The notes: generated from the sequence alone by a model not told the origin. Shown: positions 51,452 through 60,985, numbered from the stretch's first letter. The stretch is DNA of 64,000 nucleotides from Nitrospirota bacterium (GCA_021783515.1 JAJXTV010000001.1:62001-126000); one strand, 5' to 3'. Numbers and translations: made by a program.

Positions 51452-53934
51452 TTTGCCACGCCTATCCCCTGAGGAACCGCCAGAGGAAAAGGACGGCTCG
51501 CAGGATGGTCCCACACGACCCTGCCGATGCCTTCCTCTCTCCTGTCGTCATATATAGTCCCCGACGGCGAATCGCTGCCCCACCAGTTGTCTTTCGCGTC
51601 CACGTCCTCGGTATTGAAATCCCCCATCCTGATATTGTAATCGCCGTTGGCAAAGAGATTATTTTTCCGCAGGGTCAGCCCTCCTCCTTTTTCTCTGACA
51701 AAGATGCCGATGCGGTTTCCGGTGATTACGTTCCCGGTGAACTGCGCGACGCCCCTGAACGCCCTGATCCCGATATCGTTCTTCGTGAAATACGAATCCC
51801 TGACTTCTATCGGCCCGCTGGTGAAACGAATGCCTCCGCCGTTGTTCACGAAAGCGCAATCCTCCACACGGAGGTCGGTAAAGTGACTGTGCAGAGCCCA
51901 GGTCGCGTTTTCAAAAAAGGTGTAGGCAAATATGCTCCCCTGCGCGTGATCGATGAGTACCTCGCCCCATTCGGCCGCCTTGTTCCCATCCGCCGCCGCA
52001 AAAAGAATGCGTGAGGCCTTTTCGCCCCGCGCGGTTATCCTTCCTTTGACGTGAAGCCCCTTCCCCTTCGCAAAGAAGACCCTCGCGCCGGGGAATACCG
52101 CAAGCTCGACGCCGGGATCAACGGTCACCTCGTTATCCACGGCAATGTCCCCGCGCCATTTCGCGTCCGCGGTGACCTCCCTGAGGGGCCATACCAGCCT
52201 GACCGGCCCTTCCCGCAGGGGCTGCCAGACCGCCCTGCCCTTGGAGGGATCGGAATCCTTGTCCGAGATCGTCTTCTTCATATCGGCCCCGCCCCACCAG
52301 TTCATCGGCGCCGAGACGTCCTTCTCCCCCTCGATGCCGAGATTGTACCGGCCGTTTTCGAGGATATTGTTGGCGGTGATCTCCCCATAAAAGGTCAGGA
52401 CCCCGACTCCACGCTCCGCGTTGTCGGAAATCAGGTTGTTCCGGATGATGCCGCCCGAGCCCTGGATATGTATGCCGTCGATGCCGTTGGACTGGATGAC
52501 ATTGCCGCTGATCTCGATATTGTCCGTGCCTTTCAGCGACAGCCCGGATTCGAGATTGTGCGAGATCATGTTCGAGCTGAACTTCCCGTAGACCGAATCG
52601 ACGACCATGATCCCGTAGCGGTTGCCGTCCATGAGATTCCCTTCGACGACCGGGACGCCTTCTCTGACCCTCAGGCCTTCCAGGAAATTGTTCATGATTA
52701 TGTTGTCCTTCATCGCAAGGGTATTCCGGAAGACGTTCATCCCGGTATCGTTTCCGGAAACTACGTTATTCCGGAAGAGGATCTCCGAATCGCGAGCCTG
52801 AAGGCCGCTCTTGTTCCCGTAAAGATCGGAATCCCTGATCTCGACAATCGACTCCTGGAACTGCACTCCCCGATAATTATTCCGGATGACCGAATTCGTC
52901 ACGGTCACATTTGCGAAATGGAAGTGAAGCCCCCGGTAACCGTCCTCGATCTGGCAATATTCGATGAGGTTTCCGACCTTGTCGCTATTCATGATATTGA
53001 TCGAATCCCAGTCGCCCATTCTTCTGTGCTTCTCAGCAGACCTGAAGAAAATGGGGTGTTCCCTCGTGCCCTTGGCGATAATGGTCCCCTGGATCAGGAT
53101 GCCGTTCTCACCGATGCCGTCTCCGTTGGTGTCCTTCTTCGTGAACTCCACGATCGTGCCGGGCAGGATGATCAGACGAGCGTCCTCCGGCACACGGACG
53201 ATACCTTCCACGGTGACCCTGCCCTGCCAGATCACTTCCCCTCGCAGCGCCGTATCGTCGACCATCTTGCTAACCTCTTTCCGTGGAGCGCGGTATTCCC
53301 TTTCCGAAACGGGATACTCTTTCACGTTCGGAGAAAAGAGGTCCTTCTTCTCGTTGCCCTTTACGACGCAGCCTTCGCCTTCGATCTTCGCCCCGCGCAT
53401 CAGCACCGCGCCGTAATCATTTCCGCTGACATCGCTTGAAGAGATCCTGACCGCCGCCTCCCTGCCCTGTACCGCAAGCCCGTAATGGTTCTTCGTCAAG
53501 AGCGCTCCGTCCATCTCGATTGTGCCCCGCATTGCGTAGACGCCCGTCTCGGCGTCGCGGACCGTAGTGGAAGTCAGCCTCGCCTTTCCTCCGTCTACGA
53601 GGATGCCCGCCCACGTTGCCTTCTTCCCGCCCCGGGCGGCAAAGATGACTGGCGCATCCTTGTTCCCGTCGGAGATGAGCGTGCCCCTTACCGTGATCTC
53701 GGTCAACGGGGATATGTATTCGGGATCGGTCTTGGTACTCTCCGAGGGCGTCACGGTTATGACCGTGCCGGGAGAGATCGTAAGCGTCGCGCCTTCGGCA
53801 ACCAGAACGTCTTCATCGACCGAGACGGCCCCCGACCAGACAGTGTCGGAATGGATCAGCGTAGCGGCGGCTACGGCAGGAAGCAGGATGAGAACAAGGC
53901 AGAGGGACCCGAGACAGGCAACACATTTACTCAT
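51448..53934 (-). CDS. Secreted NosD-like right-handed beta-helix protein
   Basis: This 828-aa exported protein has a signal peptide (to about residue 24) followed by many parallel beta-helix coils with N-N and G-N-x-I repeats (IISDNAER-like, VIRNNYRGVQF, NVISGNDTG). Four or five blocks beginning WxGxVxVEG or similar (DTVWSGAVSVDED, GEVIWQGRVTVEG, DAKWRGDIAVDNE) mark successive caps. Members of this family include carbohydrate-binding or lyase-like proteins and NosD. No nitrous-oxide reductase genes are near, so this is a surface protein of unknown ligand. Confidence 0.8.
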   Translation of the reverse strand: MSKCVACLGSLCLVLILLPAVAAATLIHSDTVWSGAVSVDEDVLVAEGATLTISPGTVITVTPSESTKTDPEYISPLTEITVRGTLISDGNKDAPVIFAARGGKKATWAGILVDGGKARLTSTTVRDAETGVYAMRGTIEMDGALLTKNHYGLAVQGREAAVRISSSDVSGNDYGAVLMRGAKIEGEGCVVKGNEKKDLFSPNVKEYPVSEREYRAPRKEVSKMVDDTALRGEVIWQGRVTVEGIVRVPEDARLIILPGTIVEFTKKDTNGDGIGENGILIQGTIIAKGTREHPIFFRSAEKHRRMGDWDSINIMNSDKVGNLIEYCQIEDGYRGLHFHFANVTVTNSVIRNNYRGVQFQESIVEIRDSDLYGNKSGLQARDSEILFRNNVVSGNDTGMNVFRNTLAMKDNIIMNNFLEGLRVREGVPVVEGNLMDGNRYGIMVVDSVYGKFSSNMISHNLESGLSLKGTDNIEISGNVIQSNGIDGIHIQGSGGIIRNNLISDNAERGVGVLTFYGEITANNILENGRYNLGIEGEKDVSAPMNWWGGADMKKTISDKDSDPSKGRAVWQPLREGPVRLVWPLREVTADAKWRGDIAVDNEVTVDPGVELAVFPGARVFFAKGKGLHVKGRITARGEKASRILFAAADGNKAAEWGEVLIDHAQGSIFAYTFFENATWALHSHFTDLRVEDCAFVNNGGGIRFTSGPIEVRDSYFTKNDIGIRAFRGVAQFTGNVITGNRIGIFVREKGGGLTLRKNNLFANGDYNIRMGDFNTEDVDAKDNWWGSDSPSGTIYDDRREEGIGRVVWDHPASRPFPLAVPQGIGVAK

Positions 53935-54025
53935 GAGATAATACGTCCTTGAACGTTGGAGGGAACGGCTATGCAATTTCGTTTCTTCACCGGCATCAAA
54001 AGATATTCCATGCGGAAACTCGATT

Positions 54026-54036
54026 ATTTTACCACA
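54026..54036 (-). promoter_or_regulatory. Extended -10 promoter upstream of beta-helix gene
   Basis: The minus strand reads TGTGGTAAAAT, identical to the rseC box, about 90 bases before the start at 53934. The gap 53935-54178 otherwise shows only the upstream gene's end and an imperfect CCCTTT/AAAGGG pair without a T-run. Confidence 0.4.
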
Positions 54037-54178
54037 CCGGCCGGAGCATTCTCAACGTTGCCCTCAGCGGCATGTCCGAGCAGGCAGACCGAAACCCCGC
54101 CGTCATCCCTTTCGCCGCAAAAGGGACGCACGGCCGGGGCGAGACAGTTGTGGCGCGGGGCAGGGAAAAGACCCGCCG

Positions 54179-54988
54179 TTACTCCTCTTCCTGCTGAAAC
54201 CACTCCAGATACTTCTTCACCAGCAGGTCGATCCCTTTTTTCACCTCTTTTGTCCCGACGCTCACCGGCGCGCCGTAGTTGTAGACTCCGATCAGCTCGT
54301 CGGGAGCGGGGGGCCCGCCGCCATATCCGGCACGGACAGTCAGATAATACGTGCCGCCGCCGGAGAGCCTCAGCGAGAATTTGCCGTCCTTGCCCGACCG
54401 CTCCGATACAAAGAGCGGCCGGCCGAACATTACCGATGTCGGGTACGCAAACACCACCATCCCCCCGACCGGCTTGCCCTGACCGTCGCGAACGACGCCG
54501 TCTATTGCGGTAATGCCCTCCTGCTCAAGCATCGTATGGCGGAACTTCACCGCGTCATTCAGCACGCCGAGATCGACGACGGAGTTCTTCCAGACGGTGA
54601 GCATCTTCGGGTTCCCCTTCTTGTCCTGACTGATAAAGAAATAGTCCCCTTCTTCGGGAGGGCCGAGTATCTCCGGCGAACGCCGCTCTATCGCCCCGAT
54701 ATAATACGTGCCTTCGGGGACGACGGCCTTGAATGCCGCGTTATCGTCGAGCACATACACATAGGAAGGGACGAGCCAGTATTTCGTCGCCGAAGGCGGC
54801 GTACCTGCCTCCGCATCGATCAGAAATACGGTCCCTCCTATCATCGGTCCCACTCCCTTTATGACCACCCGGCCGGTAACGGTGCCGCCGTTGACGAATG
54901 GACGGTGATACTCCCCGTAGGCAAAGGCGGAGCAGTGCAGGACAAGACCAAGTATCAGCGACGTCGCCATCAAGAACTTTTTCCTCAT
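54179..54988 (-). CDS. Secreted carboxypeptidase-regulatory-like protein 2
   Basis: This 269-aa protein has a signal peptide (about 22 residues) and two beta-sandwich units. They end PEGTYYIGA and GGTYYLTVRAGYGGGP, and the first is followed by GPPEEGDYFF. These features match the proteins at 50714 and 58390. The start is the ATG at 54988; a GTG 4 codons earlier is an alternative. No enzyme motif is seen. It may bind or stabilise surface polysaccharide. Confidence 0.7.
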   Translation of the reverse strand: MRKKFLMATSLILGLVLHCSAFAYGEYHRPFVNGGTVTGRVVIKGVGPMIGGTVFLIDAEAGTPPSATKYWLVPSYVYVLDDNAAFKAVVPEGTYYIGAIERRSPEILGPPEEGDYFFISQDKKGNPKMLTVWKNSVVDLGVLNDAVKFRHTMLEQEGITAIDGVVRDGQGKPVGGMVVFAYPTSVMFGRPLFVSERSGKDGKFSLRLSGGGTYYLTVRAGYGGGPPAPDELIGVYNYGAPVSVGTKEVKKGIDLLVKKYLEWFQQEEE

Positions 54989-55019
54989 CTTCAAACTCAC
55001 CTTTCCGCCTCGGGAGCGC

Positions 55020-56279
55020 TCACGGTTCCTCAAACGGAGGCGCATCCTCCGATAGCCGGTCTACGACAATCTCAATGTCCGATCGAACCTCTCCAAACCT
55101 GACATGGATCGAGTGGTCAGCGCTCCCCTTCCATGGGCCGAACCATGATCCCGCCAGCGGCCGCCCATAAACGCTTCTCGAACACAGAAAATATCCTCCC
55201 TGGACAGGCACGGAAAGATCGAACCGGCCATCGGCTCCCGTAAACCCAGAAATAAACACGGGCATGCCGACCATTTTAGGGTTCAAATAGAGTGCTGCAT
55301 ATACGCCATGCACCGGGTGGCCGTCGCTGTCGACGATGCGTCCTTTGATCGTCGCAGGCGGCAAAGCGGAGGATGCGCCGCGCGTCTTTTCCATCCTGAG
55401 TTTGAACATCGGTATCGCCGACGCCGCGTAGCGCTCTGTCTCTACAACAACCGGATTACGTGGATCGTACCCGAGAAGATCCCCTTTATGCATAGGACCT
55501 ATGTACACGCCCTTGTCGGTCCTCAGCCGGGCCAAAAGATAGTAACGGTTCGGAGGGAGATGAAGCGCAAACTCCCCTTTCTCATTTGTACGAACCATTG
55601 CCTGGTAATCGTCAGCCCTCAACCACGTGCCGGTCTTGGCATATGCAAAGACCCCGGCGTCAGCCACAGGGGCGCCGTCATACATCACTACGCCGTAGAC
55701 TCCCGATCCAGCTTTAGGAGCAGCGGATTCTGCAGGAAGCGAAGGGACTTCCTGAAGCAGCATGGTGATCTCTTCGCTGTTCTCGGCCGAAATCAGCCAA
55801 GGACTCCCGCCGAACCAGGCGAAACGGTCGCCGGGCTTCAGCGGCCTTGCATAATCGCCGTCAGACCGCCATTCAGCAGTCAAATAATAGGCCCCGGACT
55901 CCGGATGGAAAATCGCAGTGCCCATGCCTTTAGTAATCGCGGTAAGGGCAGGAACCTTGTCCCGCAGATGCCGGCGCCATTCGACACGGACACCGGACAG
56001 GGGAGTGTTATCCCAGATCGTCCTGACCACGTATGTCCCGGGCTTAACCGTTGCCCAATACGTCGCGGGCTTGGGCCGCTCCATAAGCGGACCACCTGGG
56101 AAGGCCGAACCCGCCTCCGCCGAAGGTCCACCGTCCGCTGCGCCGGTCTTTCCTGCCTGCACCGGACTGGGATCAGCACCCCGGCCTGTCGTATCCGCAC
56201 AGGCTGGACGAACCCCGATCAAAATGATCGCCAGCACTGCCGCAGCTGCGGCCAGCCCGGCTTTCCCTTGGCATCGCAT
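55020..56279 (-). CDS. Secreted carboxypeptidase-regulatory-like protein 3
   Basis: This 419-aa exported protein has a signal peptide (GLAAAAAVLAIILIG, cleavage near PACADT), a low-complexity linker, and three or four beta-sandwich units, each with a G-x-Y/x-Y-Y element (SGAYYLTAEW, PNRYYLLARL, QGGYFLCSR). The second is followed by GPMHKGDLLGYD. I placed the start at 56279, where the signal peptide begins; an upstream ATG at 56375 has a better ribosome-binding site but adds about 32 polar residues. Confidence 0.65.
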   Translation of the reverse strand: MRCQGKAGLAAAAAVLAIILIGVRPACADTTGRGADPSPVQAGKTGAADGGPSAEAGSAFPGGPLMERPKPATYWATVKPGTYVVRTIWDNTPLSGVRVEWRRHLRDKVPALTAITKGMGTAIFHPESGAYYLTAEWRSDGDYARPLKPGDRFAWFGGSPWLISAENSEEITMLLQEVPSLPAESAAPKAGSGVYGVVMYDGAPVADAGVFAYAKTGTWLRADDYQAMVRTNEKGEFALHLPPNRYYLLARLRTDKGVYIGPMHKGDLLGYDPRNPVVVETERYAASAIPMFKLRMEKTRGASSALPPATIKGRIVDSDGHPVHGVYAALYLNPKMVGMPVFISGFTGADGRFDLSVPVQGGYFLCSRSVYGRPLAGSWFGPWKGSADHSIHVRFGEVRSDIEIVVDRLSEDAPPFEEP

Positions 56280-56388
56280 CCCGATGAGATCGAACGCGCC
56301 TATGAAAAACAGATAAGTAACCCCGCGATTATGGCCGTCTTCTCTTTGCCTGACAATGTCGGAAAGCATTCGCATTCGATCATACCTC

Positions 56389-58080
56389 TCATGGATAGGG
56401 GATGATATACCGTTTTTCTCCGGACTTGTGGTACGGCGCCTTCCTCTTTTCGATTTCGGCATCCCACGCCATCAGCTTCGCCTTGAGCTCCGCGGCGATC
56501 TCCGGATGCTCCGCCACTACATCGTGCATCCCGGCCGGGTCTGCGGTCAGATCGTACAGCTCCATGTTCGTGATTTTAACCGGCTTCCCGGTAATGAAGG
56601 CAGGCCATGAGACCTTCTCGAGCAACCGTGGGTTTTTCCGGAGGATCAGCTTCCAGTGTGTCGTCCGGATCGCGACATCGCCGGGCGGATACGCACCCTC
56701 CGGCAATTCCTTAAGGAGCATATTCTCATACGCGGCTATCGCCTTATCCTCCGACGGAGGGTGGTTCCTCTTCAGGGGATCCTGGAATTTAAACTCAAGA
56801 AAGAACCGGCTCATCCAGTGTTCCCACCAGGGCATTCTGTCAATGTAGGCGTAGGGGCTTCCCTTGGCCCCGGCCTCTCCGCGGACCAGCGGCATCAAAT
56901 CGGTGCCCTGCAAGTCTGCCGCGACCGGGATGCCGAGATACCCGAGAATGGTCGGCAGAAGATCCACTCCCTGTACCTGATCGGTAATCCGCCGGCCGGC
57001 GTACCTGCCGTCGGGAAAATCGATCATCAGCAAATTCTTCAAGACTGATTCATAGAGGTCGTAGTTGATAAAGATACCCTGCTCCCCGAGGGCTTTCCCG
57101 TGAATCGAATAAAATATTACAACGGTGTTTTTATCGAGTCCCGTCTCCTTGAGCTTGTTCATCAGCTCGCCGATGAACTTGTCCGTGTAATGAATGCCTG
57201 CGTCGTATCTCGCCTTGATGTATTCGGCGTCCGCCGGCTTAAGGTGATACACGGGTTTGAAGCCCTCGTAAAAATCGTTGTTCCATATCCTCAGCAGGAG
57301 GTCGATCGTGGGGTCGTCCGGGCCCCCTTCGTTGCCGGAGACCGGATAAAAGTTCTGCCAAAACGGCTTGTACGCGGGAGGATCATACGTCGATTTGTCA
57401 GGCTCAGGGACAGTAGCGGCATACGGCGGGTGTATGGAGCCCGAAGCTATCCAAAGGAAAAACTTTTTCGACTTGTTCTTGCCGAGCCAATCGAGGGCCT
57501 CGGTCGGCACCACGCGCATCGACCTGCCGACATGGCGCTTCGGCCAGATGTAGTCGTCGAACCCCCTCGAGAAAACATCACGGAGATCGATAGTCTTGCC
57601 GGATGCGCTGTCGAAACGCAGAACAAACTCCGGCGAGGTCACGACCGCAGCCGTCTTATAGCCGTAGTACTTCAGGATCTCCGGGATCGTCCGTGAGGGC
57701 ACCGAATCCTTCGTCACGTCGAAGGTGACCAACCCGTTGACCCGCGGGTATTGCCCTGTCAGCGCGGACATCATGGCGACCGGAGTCAGGTTCGTCTGCG
57801 CGATCGAGTTCTGGAACACGACCGACGACTTCGCGATCCGGTCGAGGTTCGGGGTCGTGTCCCGGGAGTATCCGTTCATACCCATGTGGTCTGGCCGCAG
57901 GCATTGCAATGACACAAGAATGACGTTGGTGTTTTCGAACCCCGGGACCTTCGCCTTTTCAGCTGCCAGGGAGGGCCCCGCAAAGGACCCTGCAATAACG
58001 GCACAAAAAAGAAGCGCCATCCCAACAGGCGCCGCGAACCTCAAGATACTCACCTTGCTCATTCCGTTTTCCCATCTCAT
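56389..58080 (-). CDS. Exported sulfatase-fold protein, probable pseudoenzyme
   Basis: This 563-aa exported protein has an alkaline-phosphatase/sulfatase fold. The typical V-x-x-D-x-L-R metal motif reads SLQCLRPDHMG (the first Asp is Gln), the formylglycine site C/S-x-P-x-R is replaced by TNLTPVAMM, and the metal Asp-His of SDHG reads SIHGKALGEQG. So at least two metal-site aspartates and the usual nucleophile are missing, and a classical sulfatase reaction is unlikely. The ATG at 58080 has AAGGAG 7 bases before it. It may be a binding protein or a variant enzyme. Confidence 0.82.
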   Translation of the reverse strand: MRWENGMSKVSILRFAAPVGMALLFCAVIAGSFAGPSLAAEKAKVPGFENTNVILVSLQCLRPDHMGMNGYSRDTTPNLDRIAKSSVVFQNSIAQTNLTPVAMMSALTGQYPRVNGLVTFDVTKDSVPSRTIPEILKYYGYKTAAVVTSPEFVLRFDSASGKTIDLRDVFSRGFDDYIWPKRHVGRSMRVVPTEALDWLGKNKSKKFFLWIASGSIHPPYAATVPEPDKSTYDPPAYKPFWQNFYPVSGNEGGPDDPTIDLLLRIWNNDFYEGFKPVYHLKPADAEYIKARYDAGIHYTDKFIGELMNKLKETGLDKNTVVIFYSIHGKALGEQGIFINYDLYESVLKNLLMIDFPDGRYAGRRITDQVQGVDLLPTILGYLGIPVAADLQGTDLMPLVRGEAGAKGSPYAYIDRMPWWEHWMSRFFLEFKFQDPLKRNHPPSEDKAIAAYENMLLKELPEGAYPPGDVAIRTTHWKLILRKNPRLLEKVSWPAFITGKPVKITNMELYDLTADPAGMHDVVAEHPEIAAELKAKLMAWDAEIEKRKAPYHKSGEKRYIIPYP

Positions 58081-58245
58081 TTCTGTTCTCCTTGCCGCCC
58101 GGATACGGGCATAAGCCGCCTCTTGAAACAAGCACCAAAGTCTCTGAATGTTATGCCCTATTCATCAGTATCGATAACAGATGTCGCAATCACACCTGAA
58201 TGGCTATCTTTCGGGGAACGGGGATCAGTCTATTCATATTGATTA

Positions 58246-58275
58246 TAGATAACACACAAGTCGCAGACCTGTCAA
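58246..58275 (-). promoter_or_regulatory. Sigma-70-like promoter of the surface-protein operon
   Basis: On the minus strand TTGACA (58275-58270) and TATCTA (58251-58246) are separated by 18 bases. Transcription would begin about 160 bases before the sulfatase-like start. The 58081-58389 gap shows nothing else. Confidence 0.45.
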
Positions 58276-58389
58276 ATCAGTTCAGTCCTGCGGATATAAC
58301 TGAGCCGGATCCTTCCCGGCAATGCTTGACATACCATTGTCACAGACATGATCACCACGGCGGCCTTTCCGAAAAAGCCCCGGCAAAGT

Positions 58390-59199
58390 TCACCGGGAGA
58401 TCAGTGGGGGCCTGTTAGCAGGCTTTTTGTCTACAAATGGATGAACCTGGATGTCAATCCCTTCAACCAATTTATGTTCTTCCACAGTAACCGGCCTCAT
58501 CGTCTCACCTCCATAAACGCCGACCAAACCTCCGGCCTTTGGGCGGCCACCCTTTTCGTCAAACGTACGGGCAGTCAAAAAAAAGGTTCCCCCCCGGTCA
58601 ACCTTGACAGTATATTTTCCATCCTTTCCCGTTGCACGCGATACAAAGTTCGGCTTGCGCTTGACATCGGGATTATCATAAACGAGGACTACTACACCGG
58701 CCAAAGGCGTGCCGTCTACAGTTTTGACCACGCCCGCTATTGCGGTCGTCCCTTCAGGCATCTTTATGGCGCGCGATTTAAAGACGGTAGCCCCCTGGAG
58801 AACGCCGACATCGGTCGTCTCGCCGCGTTTCACCGCATACTTAATTAACTCCCCTCTTTGATCGCGGACAAGGCCGTACAAATCTCCCTCCTGAGGAGGC
58901 CCCGGTATGTCCCCATGCGCCTGCTTCCTGGTTGACAGGAAGTATGTGCCTTCCGGAAGCTCCAGAGCAAATTTACCTGCAGCGTCTGTCACGGCTATGC
59001 CGACTGGGCTATGCAGAGGACGATCGCGTTGCGGCGGAGGACCGGAAGTCGCATCGAAGGCATAGATCAGCCCATCGGAGATTGGGCCGAGACCCGGGGG
59101 GACCCAGGAGCCCGATAAGTGTCCGGTAACATTTTCGCCAGCAACAGCTGCCGAACTCCAAACAACTATCAGAATTATGACTGACAGGCAACGGTTCAT
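58390..59199 (-). CDS. Secreted carboxypeptidase-regulatory-like protein 4
   Basis: This 269-aa protein has a signal peptide (to about residue 20) and two beta-sandwich units ending PEGTYFLSTRKQ and GGTFFLTARTFDEKGG. The first is followed by GPPQEGDLYG, close to the protein at 54179-54988, with which it also shares length and domain order, so the two are paralogues. It lies upstream of the sulfatase-like gene on the same strand but has its own possible promoter. It ends HPFVDKKPANRPPLISR. Confidence 0.7.
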   Translation of the reverse strand: MNRCLSVIILIVVWSSAAVAGENVTGHLSGSWVPPGLGPISDGLIYAFDATSGPPPQRDRPLHSPVGIAVTDAAGKFALELPEGTYFLSTRKQAHGDIPGPPQEGDLYGLVRDQRGELIKYAVKRGETTDVGVLQGATVFKSRAIKMPEGTTAIAGVVKTVDGTPLAGVVVLVYDNPDVKRKPNFVSRATGKDGKYTVKVDRGGTFFLTARTFDEKGGRPKAGGLVGVYGGETMRPVTVEEHKLVEGIDIQVHPFVDKKPANRPPLISR

Positions 59200-59254
59200 G
59201 ATCTGACCTCGCAGCTAGATTCGTTTACTCGATAGAAACGCCCTAGACAGCTGT

Positions 59255-59286
59255 ATTATATCAAAAAAACTGGCATTTATTCACAA
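59255..59286 (-). promoter_or_regulatory. Possible promoter of secreted protein 4
   Basis: TATAAT on the minus strand at 59260-59255 is a perfect -10 hexamer. The nearest -35 candidate TTGTGA (59286-59281) is 20 bases away, longer than optimal. Confidence 0.35.
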
Positions 59287-59328
59287 GGCGGCAGGCGCAA
59301 GCCTAGAGTTTGCATTATCAACCCCGAA

Positions 59329-60626
59329 TTGACTCACAAAAAATGTTACCCAAAGGAGTAAACAAAGAGGATCGTTGACTCATAATGCATATTACCGAAA
59401 AAACATGCATAAGAAGGGACGGGTTTAATGAGTTCACGATCGAAGCGAGAGTATCTTGAAGCAATTCATCAAAGGTACAAAGAAGGCACCAGGAGGCAAG
59501 AGAAGCTTATCCTGGATGAATTCTGTGCTGCCTGTGGGTACCATCGCAAGCATGCCATACGGCTGCTAAAGAAATTCAGACGGTTTAGTAAGCCGAAAGA
59601 GAAAAAGAAAGGCAGAGCACCCAAATACCAGGCGGAGGAGATAATAGCTCCTCTGAAACGCATATGGCTTGCGGCGAACCTTCCCTGTTCCAAGAGGCTC
59701 AAAGCAGTGCTCCCGCTTTGGCTGCCAGGATATGCGCAGCAGTATGGTTGTCTTACCGCGGAGGTGACGAAAGCCCTGCAGGCGATCTCTCCTTCAAGCA
59801 TTGACAGGCTTTTGAAGCCGGTCAGGGTGAAGTATAAAGGGCGCGGCAAGTCCACCACAAAACCCGGCACCCTCCTAAGGAAACAGATACCTATAGACGA
59901 ACCAGTGGTACGAATCCCGTCCCGGATTCTTGGAGGCCGATACGGTTGCCCATTGTGGCACATCCATGGCAGGCATGTTTGCCTTCACCATCGACTGCGT
60001 GGATATCGCCACCGGCTGGACAGAGCAGAGGGCCGTGTGGGGCAAAGGAGAAACTGACGTTGTAGCTAAGGTAAAGGACATAGAGACTTCATTGCCGTTT
60101 CCGTTACTGGGATTTGACAGTGACAACGGCTCTGAGTTCCTGAATCATCATCTCTTGAGACACTTCACCGACAGAAAGCATCCCGTGCAGTTTACCCGCA
60201 GCAGGGCCTATCACAAGGATGACAACGCCCATGTGGAACAGAAGAACTGGACCCACGTCAGACAGTGGCTTGGGTATCACCGCTTCGACAACCCTCAGGT
60301 CGTCCCTCTGCTCAATGAGCTCTACACTACCGAATGGAGGCTCTTCCATAACTTCTTCTGCCCTTCGGTGAAACTCCTCAAAAAAGACAGGGTTGTCTCA
60401 AAAACGATTAAACGATATGATACTCCCAAGACGCCTTATCAGAGAGTCATGGAGTCGGAGGATATACCGCCCGGGGTTAAGAAGGAGCTCACCGATCTGT
60501 TCCAAACGCTTAACCCCTTCCACCTGAGAAAGGCCATAGAGAAGAGGCTCAGCAAGATCTTCCAGTTGCACTGTAAAAACTCACGTTGAGTCACCGACCC
60601 TTCGGTAACATTTTCCTATGAGTCAA
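59329..60626 (+). mobile_element. Insertion sequence, about 1.3 kb
   Basis: The 1,298-bp element is bounded by terminal inverted repeats of 22 and 23 bp: TTGACTCACAAAAAATGTTACC at 59329-59350 and its near-complement at 60604-60626 (mismatches and one indel in the middle, with eight identical outer and eight identical inner bases). It holds one integrase-type transposase gene that is frameshifted. No direct target repeat is evident in the flanking bases. It has interrupted the region between the surface-protein operon and the tRNA genes. Confidence 0.85.
59428..60589 (+). pseudogene. Integrase-core transposase, frameshifted
   Basis: The N-terminal part reads as a helix-turn-helix transposase start (MSSRSKREYLEAIH). 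The integrase (DDE-type) core is in the second frame (GFDSDNGSEFLN, with EADTVAHCG before it and HVEQKNW after). A frame change near 59896 (around CCTATAGACG) separates them: one base gained or two lost relative to the expected IPIRTNQW. The second frame has a stop just before that point, so the product is not made in one piece unless ribosomes shift. The element is probably inactive. Confidence 0.85.
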
Positions 60627-60639
60627 CTGGATGAGCCCG

Positions 60640-60785
60640 GGACGCGAAAAGCGGTGGTAAACGTCCCTGCAGAAGGCATGGTGAAAGACGCCGGCTATCC
60701 AGTCCGAGCCGAGGAGATCAGCAGAATGAGGGAGACGTCACCGGTTCCCCCGGATACGACGGGGAGTACGGCAAGATAAGCCTGT
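60640..60785 (+). pseudogene. Probable PHP-domain gene remnant
   Basis: The strand reads GYPVRAEEISRMRE in one frame and then, after a shift of one frame, PGYDGEYGKISLFEH, which fits the conserved C-terminal PGYDGxYG of PHP-domain/endonuclease-Q-like proteins. There is no complete frame and no start. It adjoins the right IS end and may be a gene truncated by the IS and other decay. Confidence 0.35.
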
Positions 60786-60803
60786 TCGAGCACAAAAGAA
60801 GTT

Positions 60804-60879
60804 TGGCGGTCCCAACGGGAGTCGAACCCGTGTTTTAGCCTTGAGAGGGCCACGTCCTAGGCCACTAGACGATGGGACC
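60804..60879 (-). tRNA. tRNA-Glu (CTC)
   Basis: The minus strand folds as a standard tRNA: 7-bp acceptor stem (GGTCCCA...), anticodon loop CTCTCAA with anticodon CTC, T-loop GTTCGACTC, and an encoded CCA at 60806-60804. It reads GAG codons for glutamate. Confidence 0.95.
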
Positions 60880-60985
60880 TTTATGCTGAATAGCAAAACG
60901 CGAAAAATGGGCAGCAAAAAAGAACGACCCGGGGAGAACCGCTCCTTTTACCGACTGCCCTTCACCGTTTACTCATAACAGTCAA

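Noticed and set aside
51448-53934. NosD of a nitrous-oxide reductase operon
   Set aside because: No nosZ, nosF or nosY is in the window, and the protein has a different block structure; only the beta-helix fold is shared.
53935-54178. Possible terminator with CCCTTT/AAAGGG
   Set aside because: The stem is short and there is no T-run after it on either strand.
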